NCBI GenBank assembly: GCA_011365055.1
Contig: RDOG01000008.1
Span: 1 to 64,000, forward strand
From: Promethearchaeota archaeon
GTDB taxonomy: Archaea > Asgardarchaeota > Lokiarchaeia > Helarchaeales > RDOG01
Direction: 5' to 3'
DNA length: 64,000 nt
The notes beneath the pieces were generated by a model. It saw only the letters and a list, made by a program, of their open reading frames with translations. It was not told the DNA's origin and made no database searches. Position numbers and translations under genes: made by a program. Shown one piece after another: positions 43,380-52,640 of this stretch; position 1 is the first letter of the stretch, and every line of letters starts with the position of its first letter.

Positions 43380-46300
43380 TTAAAAAGAATGAAATAAGTA
43401 GGCGAATAAATAAAGAGGCGTACAAGCTAATGCAGAAATTCCCAAATATATTGCTATTAGGAGAAGAATGTATAGTCCAATAATTCCTATAATTATTAAT
43501 CCTGCTCCACACATTAAAAATAAACCTCTATTCTCTGAATCAGCTTCCATCGTTATGGCAGAAATACCTATTGCAATGATAAATAAAATTATTGCTGTTA
43601 AAAAAAGACCATTTAAAATTATTTCAAGATTTGGATCTTCACCCTCATCTAATGTTAATCCAAAACCTAGAAAGGTTAAAAATAAATCGACTGTATCAAA
43701 AGCTACACCAACAGACGCTCCAGCAATTTCTGCAGGTGAACTAATGAAAGCAAATTTCGGAAAAATCATTGCAAGGGAAATAATGCTTCCACACATAATC
43801 ATAGCTAAAAATATACCAAGGAATAAGAAAAATACATTTGGAGAAGGATTTTTAAACCATTCAACAACGGCAATGAAAATAGTAGCCACCAAAGCTATAA
43901 TAGCTATAGCGAGGGCCGCTTGGCCCGTTCTCTTCGATAATTCATGGTTTTTCAAGACAAAAAAGATTGTAGATGCAGCAGATATTATTCCAAGTGCAAG
44001 TCCAAAACCACTCCCTATATTAGATTTTAATGATTCTTCTGTGGTTTCTTGATTATTTTGAGGTTGTAATTCGGGTGTTGAAGTCTCACTAACTTCATTA
44101 TAAGAGGCACCCATTAATACAGGATTTTTAGTAGTCCTTAGAATAAAATCGTTATAAATTTGCCTTTTTGTAAAGTAAGGGAGTGAAAGATCAATAAAAT
44201 TCACATAAATCCATTCGATCGATATACCATAAAGAAAATATTCTTCTTCATTATATAATCTATAATAAAAAAATCCATAATCAAATAAATAATTTCCTAA
44301 TGTAGCAATAACACTAAAAACACCAATTAAAATTATATGATTTACTAATAGAAAAATAAGTTGAATTACTAGGATAATTAATGCAAATAAGATTATAATA
44401 GCTTTTACTACTGCTTCGATGGCCGCCATGACAACGGGACCGAAGGCGCCGATGATCCAGATGCCGACCAGTACTAACAAGATGAAGGGAAAGAGCAATG
44501 CCAGCAAGATCGCGACGAGCAAGCCGAGCAGGAGCTCGCCCACATACCCCCAGAACTGCTCCCAAGCTTCAGCGACGGTTTTAGGTAGCATGAGTGCTTG
44601 CCCGGAATTTTGCATGATCGAGCCATCAAACGGGATCAATGCGAGAACGTCCGAGGCTAACCCTAACCGTGAGGCTTCCACAACTGCATACTCGTAAATT
44701 TGACCTTCAGTTTGATTTGCAGAAATGAGGCACAGTTGTAAAATCGCCCACGCTTGTGCGGGTGACACGCTTTCTTTGGTGATTAAGCATTCCACGTTCT
44801 TGCTCACGCTCTTTGCGTTGCGATCCATGGAGGAAAAATTAGCGCCTTGTAAACACGCGGGAATTTTATTCATGTTCACAGCTCCCGATTTATCAACAGC
44901 TTGTTCGATCAGCGCATGGAGCTTGGAATTTACAAATAAACTCGTGGGCATGACGATCACGTTGATCCCTTCCTTGAACAAGGGATAATTATTGTCCACG
45001 TGCGTGACGTCCAGAATGATTGCATTCATCCGTTCGATTGTCGGATAGTGATTCCCTTGAAAGCTTCCTTCTTGGTACACGGCAATCGTGTTCACATGAG
45101 TTAACCCGAGTGTTTCTACATCATACGTGAGCCAACTATATCCATATCCTAACGTGACGTTTTCAAAATGTCCGACATAATCAAGCGAATAATCATATGG
45201 AACATCACTGACTATTTTTTCAGCGATATTTGGATAACCAATAAATCTCCATGAAGTTCCTATAATTTCAACTGTGTTTTGTTGATCAGGAACATCAAAA
45301 TAATATTGATGTCCAAATCCGGACAATCCTGTATAACCTACTGGTTGTTGAGGTTCATACGTGGTCACGACTACTTGATCGTTGACATTGATAGTTACAG
45401 CTTGTAATTGATAAAAATTAAGTGTACCCCAACTATAACAAGCTTTCACGATGACTTTTATTATTAAATTACGAAGAGGATCAACGTCTTGCGCATCATA
45501 AACACTATCACCATCAGTATCTAGGGAATTTGGGTTCGTACCTCTCGAGTAGATTTCATACGAATCGCTCCACCCATCACCATCGCTATCTTTTCGTGCA
45601 GGATTTGTGATCCAACCATTTGCCGACCCGTCCAATTCAGCTCCATCAAAAATACCATCTCCGTCAAAATCTTTGACACCTGGGTTTAATCGCTGAGTGA
45701 TCTCGACCTTGAATTCCTCAAGCATGCAATCTCTATTGCAATACACCTCAACCTTCCATGTTCCTGAGTAGGAACCAACCAAAGTATTCACTTGCTTGCT
45801 TACTTCCGTGATATTGCAGTAATACCTCGTATTATGAGAAGTGTTTGTATATAATATCGTATCACCTAGCTTGACTCGCACGTTCAAATTGACCGCTGAT
45901 CCTTCTTCTCCAACAGAAATACTTACGGTTGTAGAAGCATTTACTGCAGTGAAACCTGTAGTAGAACCTATTGTAAAGGATCTCCAAGCATTCGCATCAA
46001 TTTTTTGTTTATTTTCTAATTCCTTGACCGTTGTGTAAGTTTCTGCCGAATCTAATAAACCATCTGAATCAGTATCATTATTTCTTGGATTTGTTCTAAA
46101 TCCATCAGTTCCAGGATAAAATTCTTCCCAGTCATTCAACCCATCATCATCAGTATCTGCCTTGAATGGATCTGAAATGTTCTGAAATCCCATCTCATAA
46201 GTTTGAGCTGCAACATAATTTAATTTTATATTACTATAAAAATTCGTAAAACAAGGAACAAAAATTATCCAATCATAGTCAAGGAAAAATCCCGCTTCAA

Positions 46301-49300
46301 TTTTAAATTTAAAAGTACCATTTTGTATCAATTCTGCGTAATTAGATTCATCAGTTGATATTTTTACTTTTTTTATATTCGTCTTGTCATATTCTCCCAA
46401 TGTTTCCCAATCATTATCTTGATAATTCCATGCTTTAAAATATCCTTTTTGAATTGAATAACCCGCAGTTAATTGAAAATTTATATAAATATCATTTCTG
46501 ATACTATAAAGATCATCTATCTGACCTTGAAACTCCACAAGTGGCTCGGAGGCATAATCATCAGGATATTTTACTTCATTTTCTTTGAAATATTTACTTC
46601 CTGTCCATCCATTTAAGTCATTTGTTCTCGTATGTGAAATTGAGTCCACTATAAAATCCTGATTAGCCCATGTTCCCGAAGCTAAGTATATTATATTTTT
46701 GGGAATCCAAGTGTATTCCCCCAATTCTTGAGCATCTGTCAATCCATCCCCATCTGAATCATATTTAATGCCTAAATCAACTTGTTCATCATCTAAAATG
46801 CCATTTCCATCAGTATCAGGATCTTTTGGATCTAATGGAATTTCAAGTTGAATCCAATAATACCATTCTTCCCAGTCGGTAAGACCATCTCCATCACTAT
46901 CTAAATTCAATGGATTTGATTGTACAAGAATCATGTTAGATTCATTATGAGGATCTTGGATGTTCCATCCAAAAATTTCAAACCCATCTGTTAAATTGTC
47001 GTAGTCAGTATCATTACAAGTTGGATCAGTACCTAAGGTGAGTTCGCCTGCACCAAGCAACACGTCAAAGCCATCAGCTAATCCGTCGCCATCCGTATCG
47101 TTATTCCAAGGATCTGTAAAATATACATAAAGTTCGTACCAATCCGTGATCCAATCATCATCAGTATCCGTATCATTTTCTGATAAACCTAAAATTGCTT
47201 CTTCTTCATCTGTAATGCCATCACCATCAGCGTCCATGGTCACGGCAACTTGGAATTTTGTGCTTGAACTAATATCACAATCATCAGTTACCTTGACTGA
47301 ACCCATGTACATTCCTGTTGTGTCAGCATTCCAAGTAATGTTGGAGTGTAAACCCGATCCATCGGGAATAGGAATTCCATCTAAAGTCCAATTATAGGTT
47401 AAATCTGGAATGTCAACAAACGAATCGACTGCATATGCTTTAAATGATATGTTTTGAGGCAATCCATAATTAATAAAACTGGAAGCAAACACTGTAGGGG
47501 GCGTATTAATAAAATAAGCAGTAATATTGGCAAAATTTCCAACGAATCCATTCATATCAATGACTGTTAAGTTTGCCATGTAGTTTGCATCATCACTCCA
47601 GATCGTGGGTTTCTTCCCTGTCAAGTTAAAGCCATTCACTTGCCAATAATATTCAAGGTAAGGTTCATCCACAGTACTATCATGTGCTTGCACGTCGAGC
47701 ACCATGACTGTTCCTTCGCTAACCTGAAACCCATAACTTCCTTCAATTACGGGTGCTAAATCGTAAATGTTGATTTGGATTCTATCTTCTCCGATAGCAC
47801 CGTTATCATCCATGACTTTTATGCACAATTCATACAAACCATTTCTTGCCCAAGCATGAGTCGTGGAATTTCCGTTCTCACGTAATCCATCTCCAAAATC
47901 CCAGCTATATCGTAATTCTTGCATGTCTTGAGAAGAATCTTGCACGTATGAGATATAAGGCTTGGATTCATCCTCTGATGCATTAAAAATACCGATAATG
48001 TCAACCTCCGGAATTTTATTAATAACGGTTATAACTTTACTCTTTACAGTCGTCATCACTCCATCAGTGGCTTCAACTTGAATGAGATAGTTGCCAGCAA
48101 CAGGATAGGAATATAAAACGCTACTCCCTGAGAGAATGGTACCATCACCCATATTCCACGTAAGATTGACTTGATCACCATCAGGGTCATATATTTGAGC
48201 AGTAAAATTAGTTAAGATTTGTTCAGAAACTTTTTCGACATTTATTTCAATGCGAGGGCTCAGATTTTCAATATTTAACTCCCCTGAGTCTGTATAAATA
48301 TAAACTGTTGTGTTATCATTCGCACCATCATCGTCTTTTACACTCACGTTTATCACGTTTACGGCTTCAATCACATTCACGTCTAAAAGCGGATTAGAGA
48401 AAATACACGTATCCAAAATAGATAAAAATGAAAGATCAACAGGTCTGACAAGTGCAGAATATTCTACTTGAGCAGGCCAACTATTTGTATCATTATGAAT
48501 TAATTTCAATACATCTTGAATAATGTCAATTTCTACAGAAATATCCGATCCTGATCGATATAACTCAACATTTAAGCTAGTATTATCGTCTATTTCGTAT
48601 GAAAACGAATAATATTCAGGAAATAAACACCAAAAGAACGTATTAATATCTAATAAGACGTGAATATTGAAACTTGCATCAATTTCTAACACGTCGGCTC
48701 CAGGATCGGTAGCAATGCCCTTAAAAGTAATGGGCCATTTAAATAAATAATCTTTAGGATCAAGAATCCATTCCTTTGGATCATCCTCATGGCAAGAATA
48801 CGGAGTATCAAAAAATAATTCACGAGAAGACCAACACGATCCATCTAAAAATGTTAATTTTAAAGTGGCTAGATTAAACCAGCATGATGATGAGTCTTCA
48901 CTCACCGAAATGTTTACGATGATTTGATAGTCTTTTGATAAATCTAATTCTATTGGCATCATAAACGAGTCAACGGGCAATAAATCAGAGACTACAGCTG
49001 TGAAATTTAGGAGTTCCCCATTTTCAAAAAGGTACAAAAACAACGTATTATTTGGTGTCCCCCATGCTGTAAGCGTAAGATTAGCCTCAACATATGCACC
49101 GTATACAGATATTTTTGGAGGTACATTTATTATTGTCACGTTCATTGAATCGGAGGCACTTTCACCTTCTGGATCTTGAACCGTCACGCATTCTTCTCCT
49201 TGCCAATCATCTTTCCAAGCATAAGCAGTTCGCCAACCTTGATTTCCAAAACTCCACGTATAATTCAGAACTTGAAAATCAGAAAGCGTGTCATTAGAAG

Positions 49301-50258
49301 TAGTATCGAAAATTTGTGCTTGCCCTTCTGGTAAATACACGTCTTCTTCAGTTAAATCGATCTGTGGAGGCAGATTATTGACTTGAATAGTTTGAGTATT
49401 TTCATCTTTTGCGCCATTATCATCAACAACTATTAAAGTAACGTTATATTCTCCTGATTTCCGATAAACGTGCTCTACAACTCGTTCACGTCCGACCGCG
49501 CCATCTCCGAAATCCCAATAATACTGTAATGTTAATCTATCAGAATCGGAATCGGAACTAGAAGAAGCATTAAAGATAATAGATTCATCTTCATTAATTG
49601 AATAATTTGAGATAGTAAAATTGGCTTCGGGAATTACGTTAATAATTTCAATGAATTCTGTAACCATATCAAGTGCGTTTTGGTCGTCAAATACTATTAG
49701 AGACACAGGGTATTCGCCTGCGGTTCTCCACGTCCAATTTACGGATGATCCTTCTAAATAGTTACCATCTCCAAAAAGCCATTGAAACCTCAAGTTTTCA
49801 ACATCGTTTGGAGTATCGACAAAATTTGTAGTTTCTAAATACACTATTTCATCTTCAAGAGCGTTATCAGGTAGAACCATTTCCGTGTGAGGTTGTTCAT
49901 TTACAATACAAACTTCTAAAGTAGATTCAGTGGTGATTCCACCGCTTCCCACACCCGTGACTGTAACTAGGTAAAATCCTTCGTAGGGGAAACTATGAGT
50001 AATACTTCCATTGATCGTAGCAACAGGTTCAGACCCATCATGAAAATTATAAACATAATAATTTACTGGACCACCTGGAAATTGTAAGTTTGCAGTAAAT
50101 TCTATTTCTTCATTAACATCTGCACTAGATCTATTAGATGAAAAAGAGGAAATAGATGGAATAAGGCTATTAGATAGCGCCATGATTAAATTTTGAGAAG
50201 AAAAAATACTAATAATTGATAATGTAATAATCGCAAGTGTTATTTTTTTCTTATTCAT
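43380..50258 (-). CDS. Giant PKD/calcium-loop surface protein with polytopic C-terminus
   Basis: 2292 residues. A signal peptide is at residues 1-28 (MNKKKITLAIITLSIISIF). Several PKD-type beta domains follow between about 35 and 990, recognised by WxFGDG-like cores (YYWDFGDG, RYSWDFGDG, TWNMGDG) and YxVTLxVxDxxG endings. Calcium-binding DxDxDGxxD loops of the thrombospondin-3 type occur in three groups: about 1005-1175, 1363-1410 and 1525-1595. Beta-rich domains with ring cysteines lie between. From about residue 1890 there are roughly eight to nine membrane helices to the end. Such a layout fits a very large cell-surface or S-layer-associated protein that senses or adheres outside and is held by its own membrane domain. 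The bases encoding about residues 1890-1935 are strikingly GC-rich compared with the rest. The gene is followed by a membrane protein gene 15 bp downstream. Confidence 0.85.
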   Translation of the reverse strand: MNKKKITLAIITLSIISIFSSQNLIMALSNSLIPSISSFSSNRSSADVNEEIEFTANLQFPGGPVNYYVYNFHDGSEPVATINGSITHSFPYEGFYLVTVTGVGSGGITTESTLEVCIVNEQPHTEMVLPDNALEDEIVYLETTNFVDTPNDVENLRFQWLFGDGNYLEGSSVNWTWRTAGEYPVSLIVFDDQNALDMVTEFIEIINVIPEANFTISNYSINEDESIIFNASSSSDSDSDRLTLQYYWDFGDGAVGRERVVEHVYRKSGEYNVTLIVVDDNGAKDENTQTIQVNNLPPQIDLTEEDVYLPEGQAQIFDTTSNDTLSDFQVLNYTWSFGNQGWRTAYAWKDDWQGEECVTVQDPEGESASDSMNVTIINVPPKISVYGAYVEANLTLTAWGTPNNTLFLYLFENGELLNFTAVVSDLLPVDSFMMPIELDLSKDYQIIVNISVSEDSSSCWFNLATLKLTFLDGSCWSSRELFFDTPYSCHEDDPKEWILDPKDYLFKWPITFKGIATDPGADVLEIDASFNIHVLLDINTFFWCLFPEYYSFSYEIDDNTSLNVELYRSGSDISVEIDIIQDVLKLIHNDTNSWPAQVEYSALVRPVDLSFLSILDTCIFSNPLLDVNVIEAVNVINVSVKDDDGANDNTTVYIYTDSGELNIENLSPRIEINVEKVSEQILTNFTAQIYDPDGDQVNLTWNMGDGTILSGSSVLYSYPVAGNYLIQVEATDGVMTTVKSKVITVINKIPEVDIIGIFNASEDESKPYISYVQDSSQDMQELRYSWDFGDGLRENGNSTTHAWARNGLYELCIKVMDDNGAIGEDRIQINIYDLAPVIEGSYGFQVSEGTVMVLDVQAHDSTVDEPYLEYYWQVNGFNLTGKKPTIWSDDANYMANLTVIDMNGFVGNFANITAYFINTPPTVFASSFINYGLPQNISFKAYAVDSFVDIPDLTYNWTLDGIPIPDGSGLHSNITWNADTTGMYMGSVKVTDDCDISSSTKFQVAVTMDADGDGITDEEEAILGLSENDTDTDDDWITDWYELYVYFTDPWNNDTDGDGLADGFDVLLGAGELTLGTDPTCNDTDYDNLTDGFEIFGWNIQDPHNESNMILVQSNPLNLDSDGDGLTDWEEWYYWIQLEIPLDPKDPDTDGNGILDDEQVDLGIKYDSDGDGLTDAQELGEYTWIPKNIIYLASGTWANQDFIVDSISHTRTNDLNGWTGSKYFKENEVKYPDDYASEPLVEFQGQIDDLYSIRNDIYINFQLTAGYSIQKGYFKAWNYQDNDWETLGEYDKTNIKKVKISTDESNYAELIQNGTFKFKIEAGFFLDYDWIIFVPCFTNFYSNIKLNYVAAQTYEMGFQNISDPFKADTDDDGLNDWEEFYPGTDGFRTNPRNNDTDSDGLLDSAETYTTVKELENKQKIDANAWRSFTIGSTTGFTAVNASTTVSISVGEEGSAVNLNVRVKLGDTILYTNTSHNTRYYCNITEVSKQVNTLVGSYSGTWKVEVYCNRDCMLEEFKVEITQRLNPGVKDFDGDGIFDGAELDGSANGWITNPARKDSDGDGWSDSYEIYSRGTNPNSLDTDGDSVYDAQDVDPLRNLIIKVIVKACYSWGTLNFYQLQAVTINVNDQVVVTTYEPQQPVGYTGLSGFGHQYYFDVPDQQNTVEIIGTSWRFIGYPNIAEKIVSDVPYDYSLDYVGHFENVTLGYGYSWLTYDVETLGLTHVNTIAVYQEGSFQGNHYPTIERMNAIILDVTHVDNNYPLFKEGINVIVMPTSLFVNSKLHALIEQAVDKSGAVNMNKIPACLQGANFSSMDRNAKSVSKNVECLITKESVSPAQAWAILQLCLISANQTEGQIYEYAVVEASRLGLASDVLALIPFDGSIMQNSGQALMLPKTVAEAWEQFWGYVGELLLGLLVAILLALLFPFILLVLVGIWIIGAFGPVVMAAIEAVVKAIIILFALIILVIQLIFLLVNHIILIGVFSVIATLGNYLFDYGFFYYRLYNEEEYFLYGISIEWIYVNFIDLSLPYFTKRQIYNDFILRTTKNPVLMGASYNEVSETSTPELQPQNNQETTEESLKSNIGSGFGLALGIISAASTIFFVLKNHELSKRTGQAALAIAIIALVATIFIAVVEWFKNPSPNVFFLFLGIFLAMIMCGSIISLAMIFPKFAFISSPAEIAGASVGVAFDTVDLFLTFLGFGLTLDEGEDPNLEIILNGLFLTAIILFIIAIGISAITMEADSENRGLFLMCGAGLIIIGIIGLYILLLIAIYLGISALACTPLYLFAYLFHSF
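44400..45140. other. GC-rich patch inside the giant gene
   Basis: Within the giant gene, bases 44461-44580 contain 68 G or C out of 120 (counted), whereas the 60 bases at 44281-44340 contain 12. Raised GC continues more weakly to about 45140. The encoded protein part includes the first membrane helices. This may mark an exchange with another lineage or strong codon selection. Confidence 0.8.
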
Positions 50259-50630
50259 TTTTTACAATTCCCAATCTTGATATAAAAAATAATTAAAAAA
50301 TTTTGAAATTTCCCGATATATAGTTGTGAAATTATCGATCTTTTATTTATACTTTTTGTTCCTATTTAAATTCCAAGAATATTATTTTGCGAAATTTCAA
50401 TTTATTTACTTCTTATTAATAATATAAAATATAAAAATTGAGAATTTCACAACTAAATTAACGGGCAAAAATTTAAAATATAGCAAAGAGAAATCAATTG
50501 ATTCTCCGTATTAAATTATATTCAAGAGAATAATTTGGAGAAGAGGATATAAAATAAATTTTAAGAAAAATCAATCAAAAATTAGTTGCCCAAATATTTT
50601 TATCTTTCACAATTGCATAGAGCTGATAAA
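50259..50630. promoter_or_regulatory. Intergenic region with four TGAAATT elements
   Basis: 372 bp between the divergent giant surface gene and GHMP kinase gene. It contains tgaaatt at 50304-50310 and 50327-50333, and the reverse form aatttca at 50393-50399 and 50443-50449. Longer arms pair: ttgaaatttc (50303-50312) with gaaatttcaa (50391-50400), and tagttgtgaaatt (50321-50333) with aatttcacaacta (50443-50455). The palindromic AAATTT core makes some of this expected in AT-rich DNA, but the 13-bp perfect pair is not. Possible operators for one or both genes. Confidence 0.5.
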
Positions 50631-51686
50631 ATGAAAATTAGTGTTCCAGGGCGCATCTGTCTCTTCGGTGAGGACCTCGATTATACAAATCTAGAAGTAA
50701 TTACGGCAGCAATTAACTTGAGAATGTATATCAAAGGAGATTTTTCAAGTAATGATTATATGCATGTTAAATTTTTAGATATAAAACAAGAAGATAAATT
50801 TCATATTAATCAAGAGGTCGAATATAGAAAAAAAAGGGAATATATAAGGTCAGTTTTTAATGTTCTTAATAGAAATGGCTATCATATAAACAAGGGTGTA
50901 AAGGCAGAAATCTGGAGCGAATTGCCTATTGGTCGAGGGTTGTCATCATCTTCTGTTCTCACGATAGCATGGATTGCATTTCTTAATGAATTATTTCAAT
51001 TCGGTTTAAAAAAAGAAGAGATAGCAGAATTAGCATACATGTCAGAAGTATTGGAAAATAATGAGGGAGGAGGCAACATGGACCATTATGCGTGTTCATT
51101 AGGAAATGGAATGTACATGGATTGTTCGACGCGAAAGAGAGAGATGATTGATTTTTCATACCTTGCTAATTGCATTGTAATTGGCGACACAAATATCGTG
51201 AAAAAACAACTCGTTCATACTGATAGAAAAATTAACATTAATACAGGCTTTGGCTATTTTTCTAAATTCCTTGATTTTGATGTAAAAACTACAACATATG
51301 AAGAATTAGAGCCATTTTTTTCACAAATTCCCGAAAAACCATTATCACATGCAAGGGCAATAATAAAGATGCGTGATATCACGCGTGAAGCTTACAAAGA
51401 ATTGACTCGAAAAGAGCGTGATCATGAGAAAATTGGTCAGTTAATAAACGATTTTCATCGAGAATTAATACGAGGCTTTAATAATTCTACCGAGATGACT
51501 GAAAAATTAATTTCTGAATCAATGAAAGCTGGAGCTTTGGGAGGAAAAATCATTGGATCGGGTTTTGGGGGATGCGTGTTAATATATTGCCCTGAAAAAC
51601 AACAAGAAATAGCAAACATTATCGAAAAATGTGGTGGAAAACCATACATTGTCAGTATCGATGAGGGAATAAGAAGAGAAGATTAA
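50631..51686 (+). CDS. GHMP kinase, galactokinase-like
   Basis: 351 residues from the ATG at 50631; the frame opens at a TTG at 50586, but MKISVPGRICLFGED is the natural family start. The galactokinase signature GRICLFGEDLDYTN is at about 8-21, the phosphate-binding GLSSSS in PIGRGLSSSSV near 100-112, and the third GHMP motif KIIGSGFGGCVLIY near 302. These place it with galactokinase/N-acetylgalactosamine kinase-like or arabinose/glucuronokinase-like GHMP enzymes, which phosphorylate sugars with ATP in the cytosol. The exact sugar cannot be decided: the second catalytic segment (NEGGGNMDHYACSLG near 145) differs slightly from galactokinase. Gene is divergent from the giant surface gene and convergent with the feo operon, whose last gene overlaps its stop by four bases on the other strand. 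Confidence 0.9.
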   Translation: MKISVPGRICLFGEDLDYTNLEVITAAINLRMYIKGDFSSNDYMHVKFLDIKQEDKFHINQEVEYRKKREYIRSVFNVLNRNGYHINKGVKAEIWSELPIGRGLSSSSVLTIAWIAFLNELFQFGLKKEEIAELAYMSEVLENNEGGGNMDHYACSLGNGMYMDCSTRKREMIDFSYLANCIVIGDTNIVKKQLVHTDRKININTGFGYFSKFLDFDVKTTTYEELEPFFSQIPEKPLSHARAIIKMRDITREAYKELTRKERDHEKIGQLINDFHRELIRGFNNSTEMTEKLISESMKAGALGGKIIGSGFGGCVLIYCPEKQQEIANIIEKCGGKPYIVSIDEGIRRED

Positions 51687-52447
51687 TCTCGTGGTTGAAC
51701 CATGATATCTTCTGCGACTGATTTTTCAAAAGCAATTTGAGTTTGATCAATTTGAACGATCATGGGACCATTCCCGGGCATTTTTTGATGGATTTTAATC
51801 GACACACCTGGAAGTAATCCCATTGAAATTAGCTTATGCATGTTTCGATTATCTCTTGCAGTCATGTATTTGATGATTCCGCTCTCACCTATTTTCAATT
51901 GCGAAGCAGGTTTTAAAATGCTTTCAAGAGAGGTTTTAACTTCAATACAGCAATCACCAGGAGGAATTGGTTTTCCATGAGGGCATTCCGTTGGATGACC
52001 TAATAACGTGCATATTGCTTCTTCTACATCTCTTGAAATTACATGCTCAAATTTGCATGCTTGTCTCAAAATCTCTTCTTCTTTAATATCTAGAATATCT
52101 GCAAATAGGCGTTCTGCCAATCGTTGTCTTCGTACGAGATTTTCTGCGAGTTTAAATCCGAGCGAAGAAAATCTTAAATGACCATTCATTTTCTCTATTA
52201 ATCCCATTGTTTCTAAATGTGTCAGTATCGAATCGAGATCTTCATCTTTGATGTCGGTTTTTTGGATGTGAATTTTTAGATCGTTTAATTCAGCACCTTC
52301 AGAAGGATGATTAGGTTTTTTGTGGCGATGTTGAATCCTCCAACGACCTCTTTCGTGAATATCTTCAGAATCGATATCTTCTTTTAACATTACCCATAAT
52401 ATGGTCATGATTTCTTCTTCTTTATTTGAGATTTTTTTATTATTCAT
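51683..52447 (-). CDS. DtxR-type metal-dependent regulator with FeoA (SH3) domain
   Basis: 254 residues. Residues about 8-95 are a winged helix (SILTHLETMGLIEKMNGHLRFSSLG) preceded by an extra basic linker near 30-50 that is not in the usual DtxR. The metal-binding dimerisation domain is at about 95-160: KFEHVISRDVEEAI and LLGHPTECPHGKPIP hold the Cys, Glu and His ligands. The C-terminal FeoA/SH3-like domain is at about 180-250 (MGLLPGVSIKIHQKMPGNGPMIV). It probably binds Fe(II) and represses the feo operon. It is last in the operon, overlapping the small Cys protein by eight bases. The palindrome at 54693-54710 upstream of feoB is its likely target. Confidence 0.9.
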   Translation of the reverse strand: MNNKKISNKEEEIMTILWVMLKEDIDSEDIHERGRWRIQHRHKKPNHPSEGAELNDLKIHIQKTDIKDEDLDSILTHLETMGLIEKMNGHLRFSSLGFKLAENLVRRQRLAERLFADILDIKEEEILRQACKFEHVISRDVEEAICTLLGHPTECPHGKPIPPGDCCIEVKTSLESILKPASQLKIGESGIIKYMTARDNRNMHKLISMGLLPGVSIKIHQKMPGNGPMIVQIDQTQIAFEKSVAEDIMVQPRD

Positions 52448-52640
52448 CTTTTTCTCTCCGGATATTTCTGTAAAACTTAATCATGTTCATATTTTGAGGA
52501 ATAAACTCATATTTACAATTCGGACAACAAACTTTTCCACAATTTTTCCCTAATGGACATGATTTACAATTTTCTTCCAGTGGATCTACTTCACTTCCAC
52601 AAAGTGGACAAGTAATTAATATCAATTTACTCAAATCCAT
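52440..52640 (-). CDS. Small Cys-rich (double zinc-ribbon) protein of feo operon
   Basis: 66 residues with CPLCG near 11, C-x2-C-x5-C (CKSCPLGKNC) near 25-34, and CCPNCKYEF near 38-46: three cysteine groups compatible with one or two zinc sites or an iron-sulfur cluster. Similar short Cys-rich proteins accompany feoB in archaea and may help assemble the transporter or handle iron. It overlaps FeoB by ten bases at its start and the regulator by eight bases at its end, so all three are translated as a unit. Cytoplasmic. Confidence 0.85.
   Translation of the reverse strand: MDLSKLILITCPLCGSEVDPLEENCKSCPLGKNCGKVCCPNCKYEFIPQNMNMIKFYRNIRREKDE

Noticed and set aside
43468..44052. 194-residue open frame opposite the giant gene
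   Set aside because: Antisense to the strongly supported membrane region of the giant protein; its composition (IMPIPII-like, Lys/Asn-rich) is the mirror of hydrophobic codons and has no family pattern.
44314..44565. 83-residue frame in the GC-rich patch
   Set aside because: Arises from the raised GC in another frame of the giant gene; Arg/Ala/Leu-rich with no start signal.
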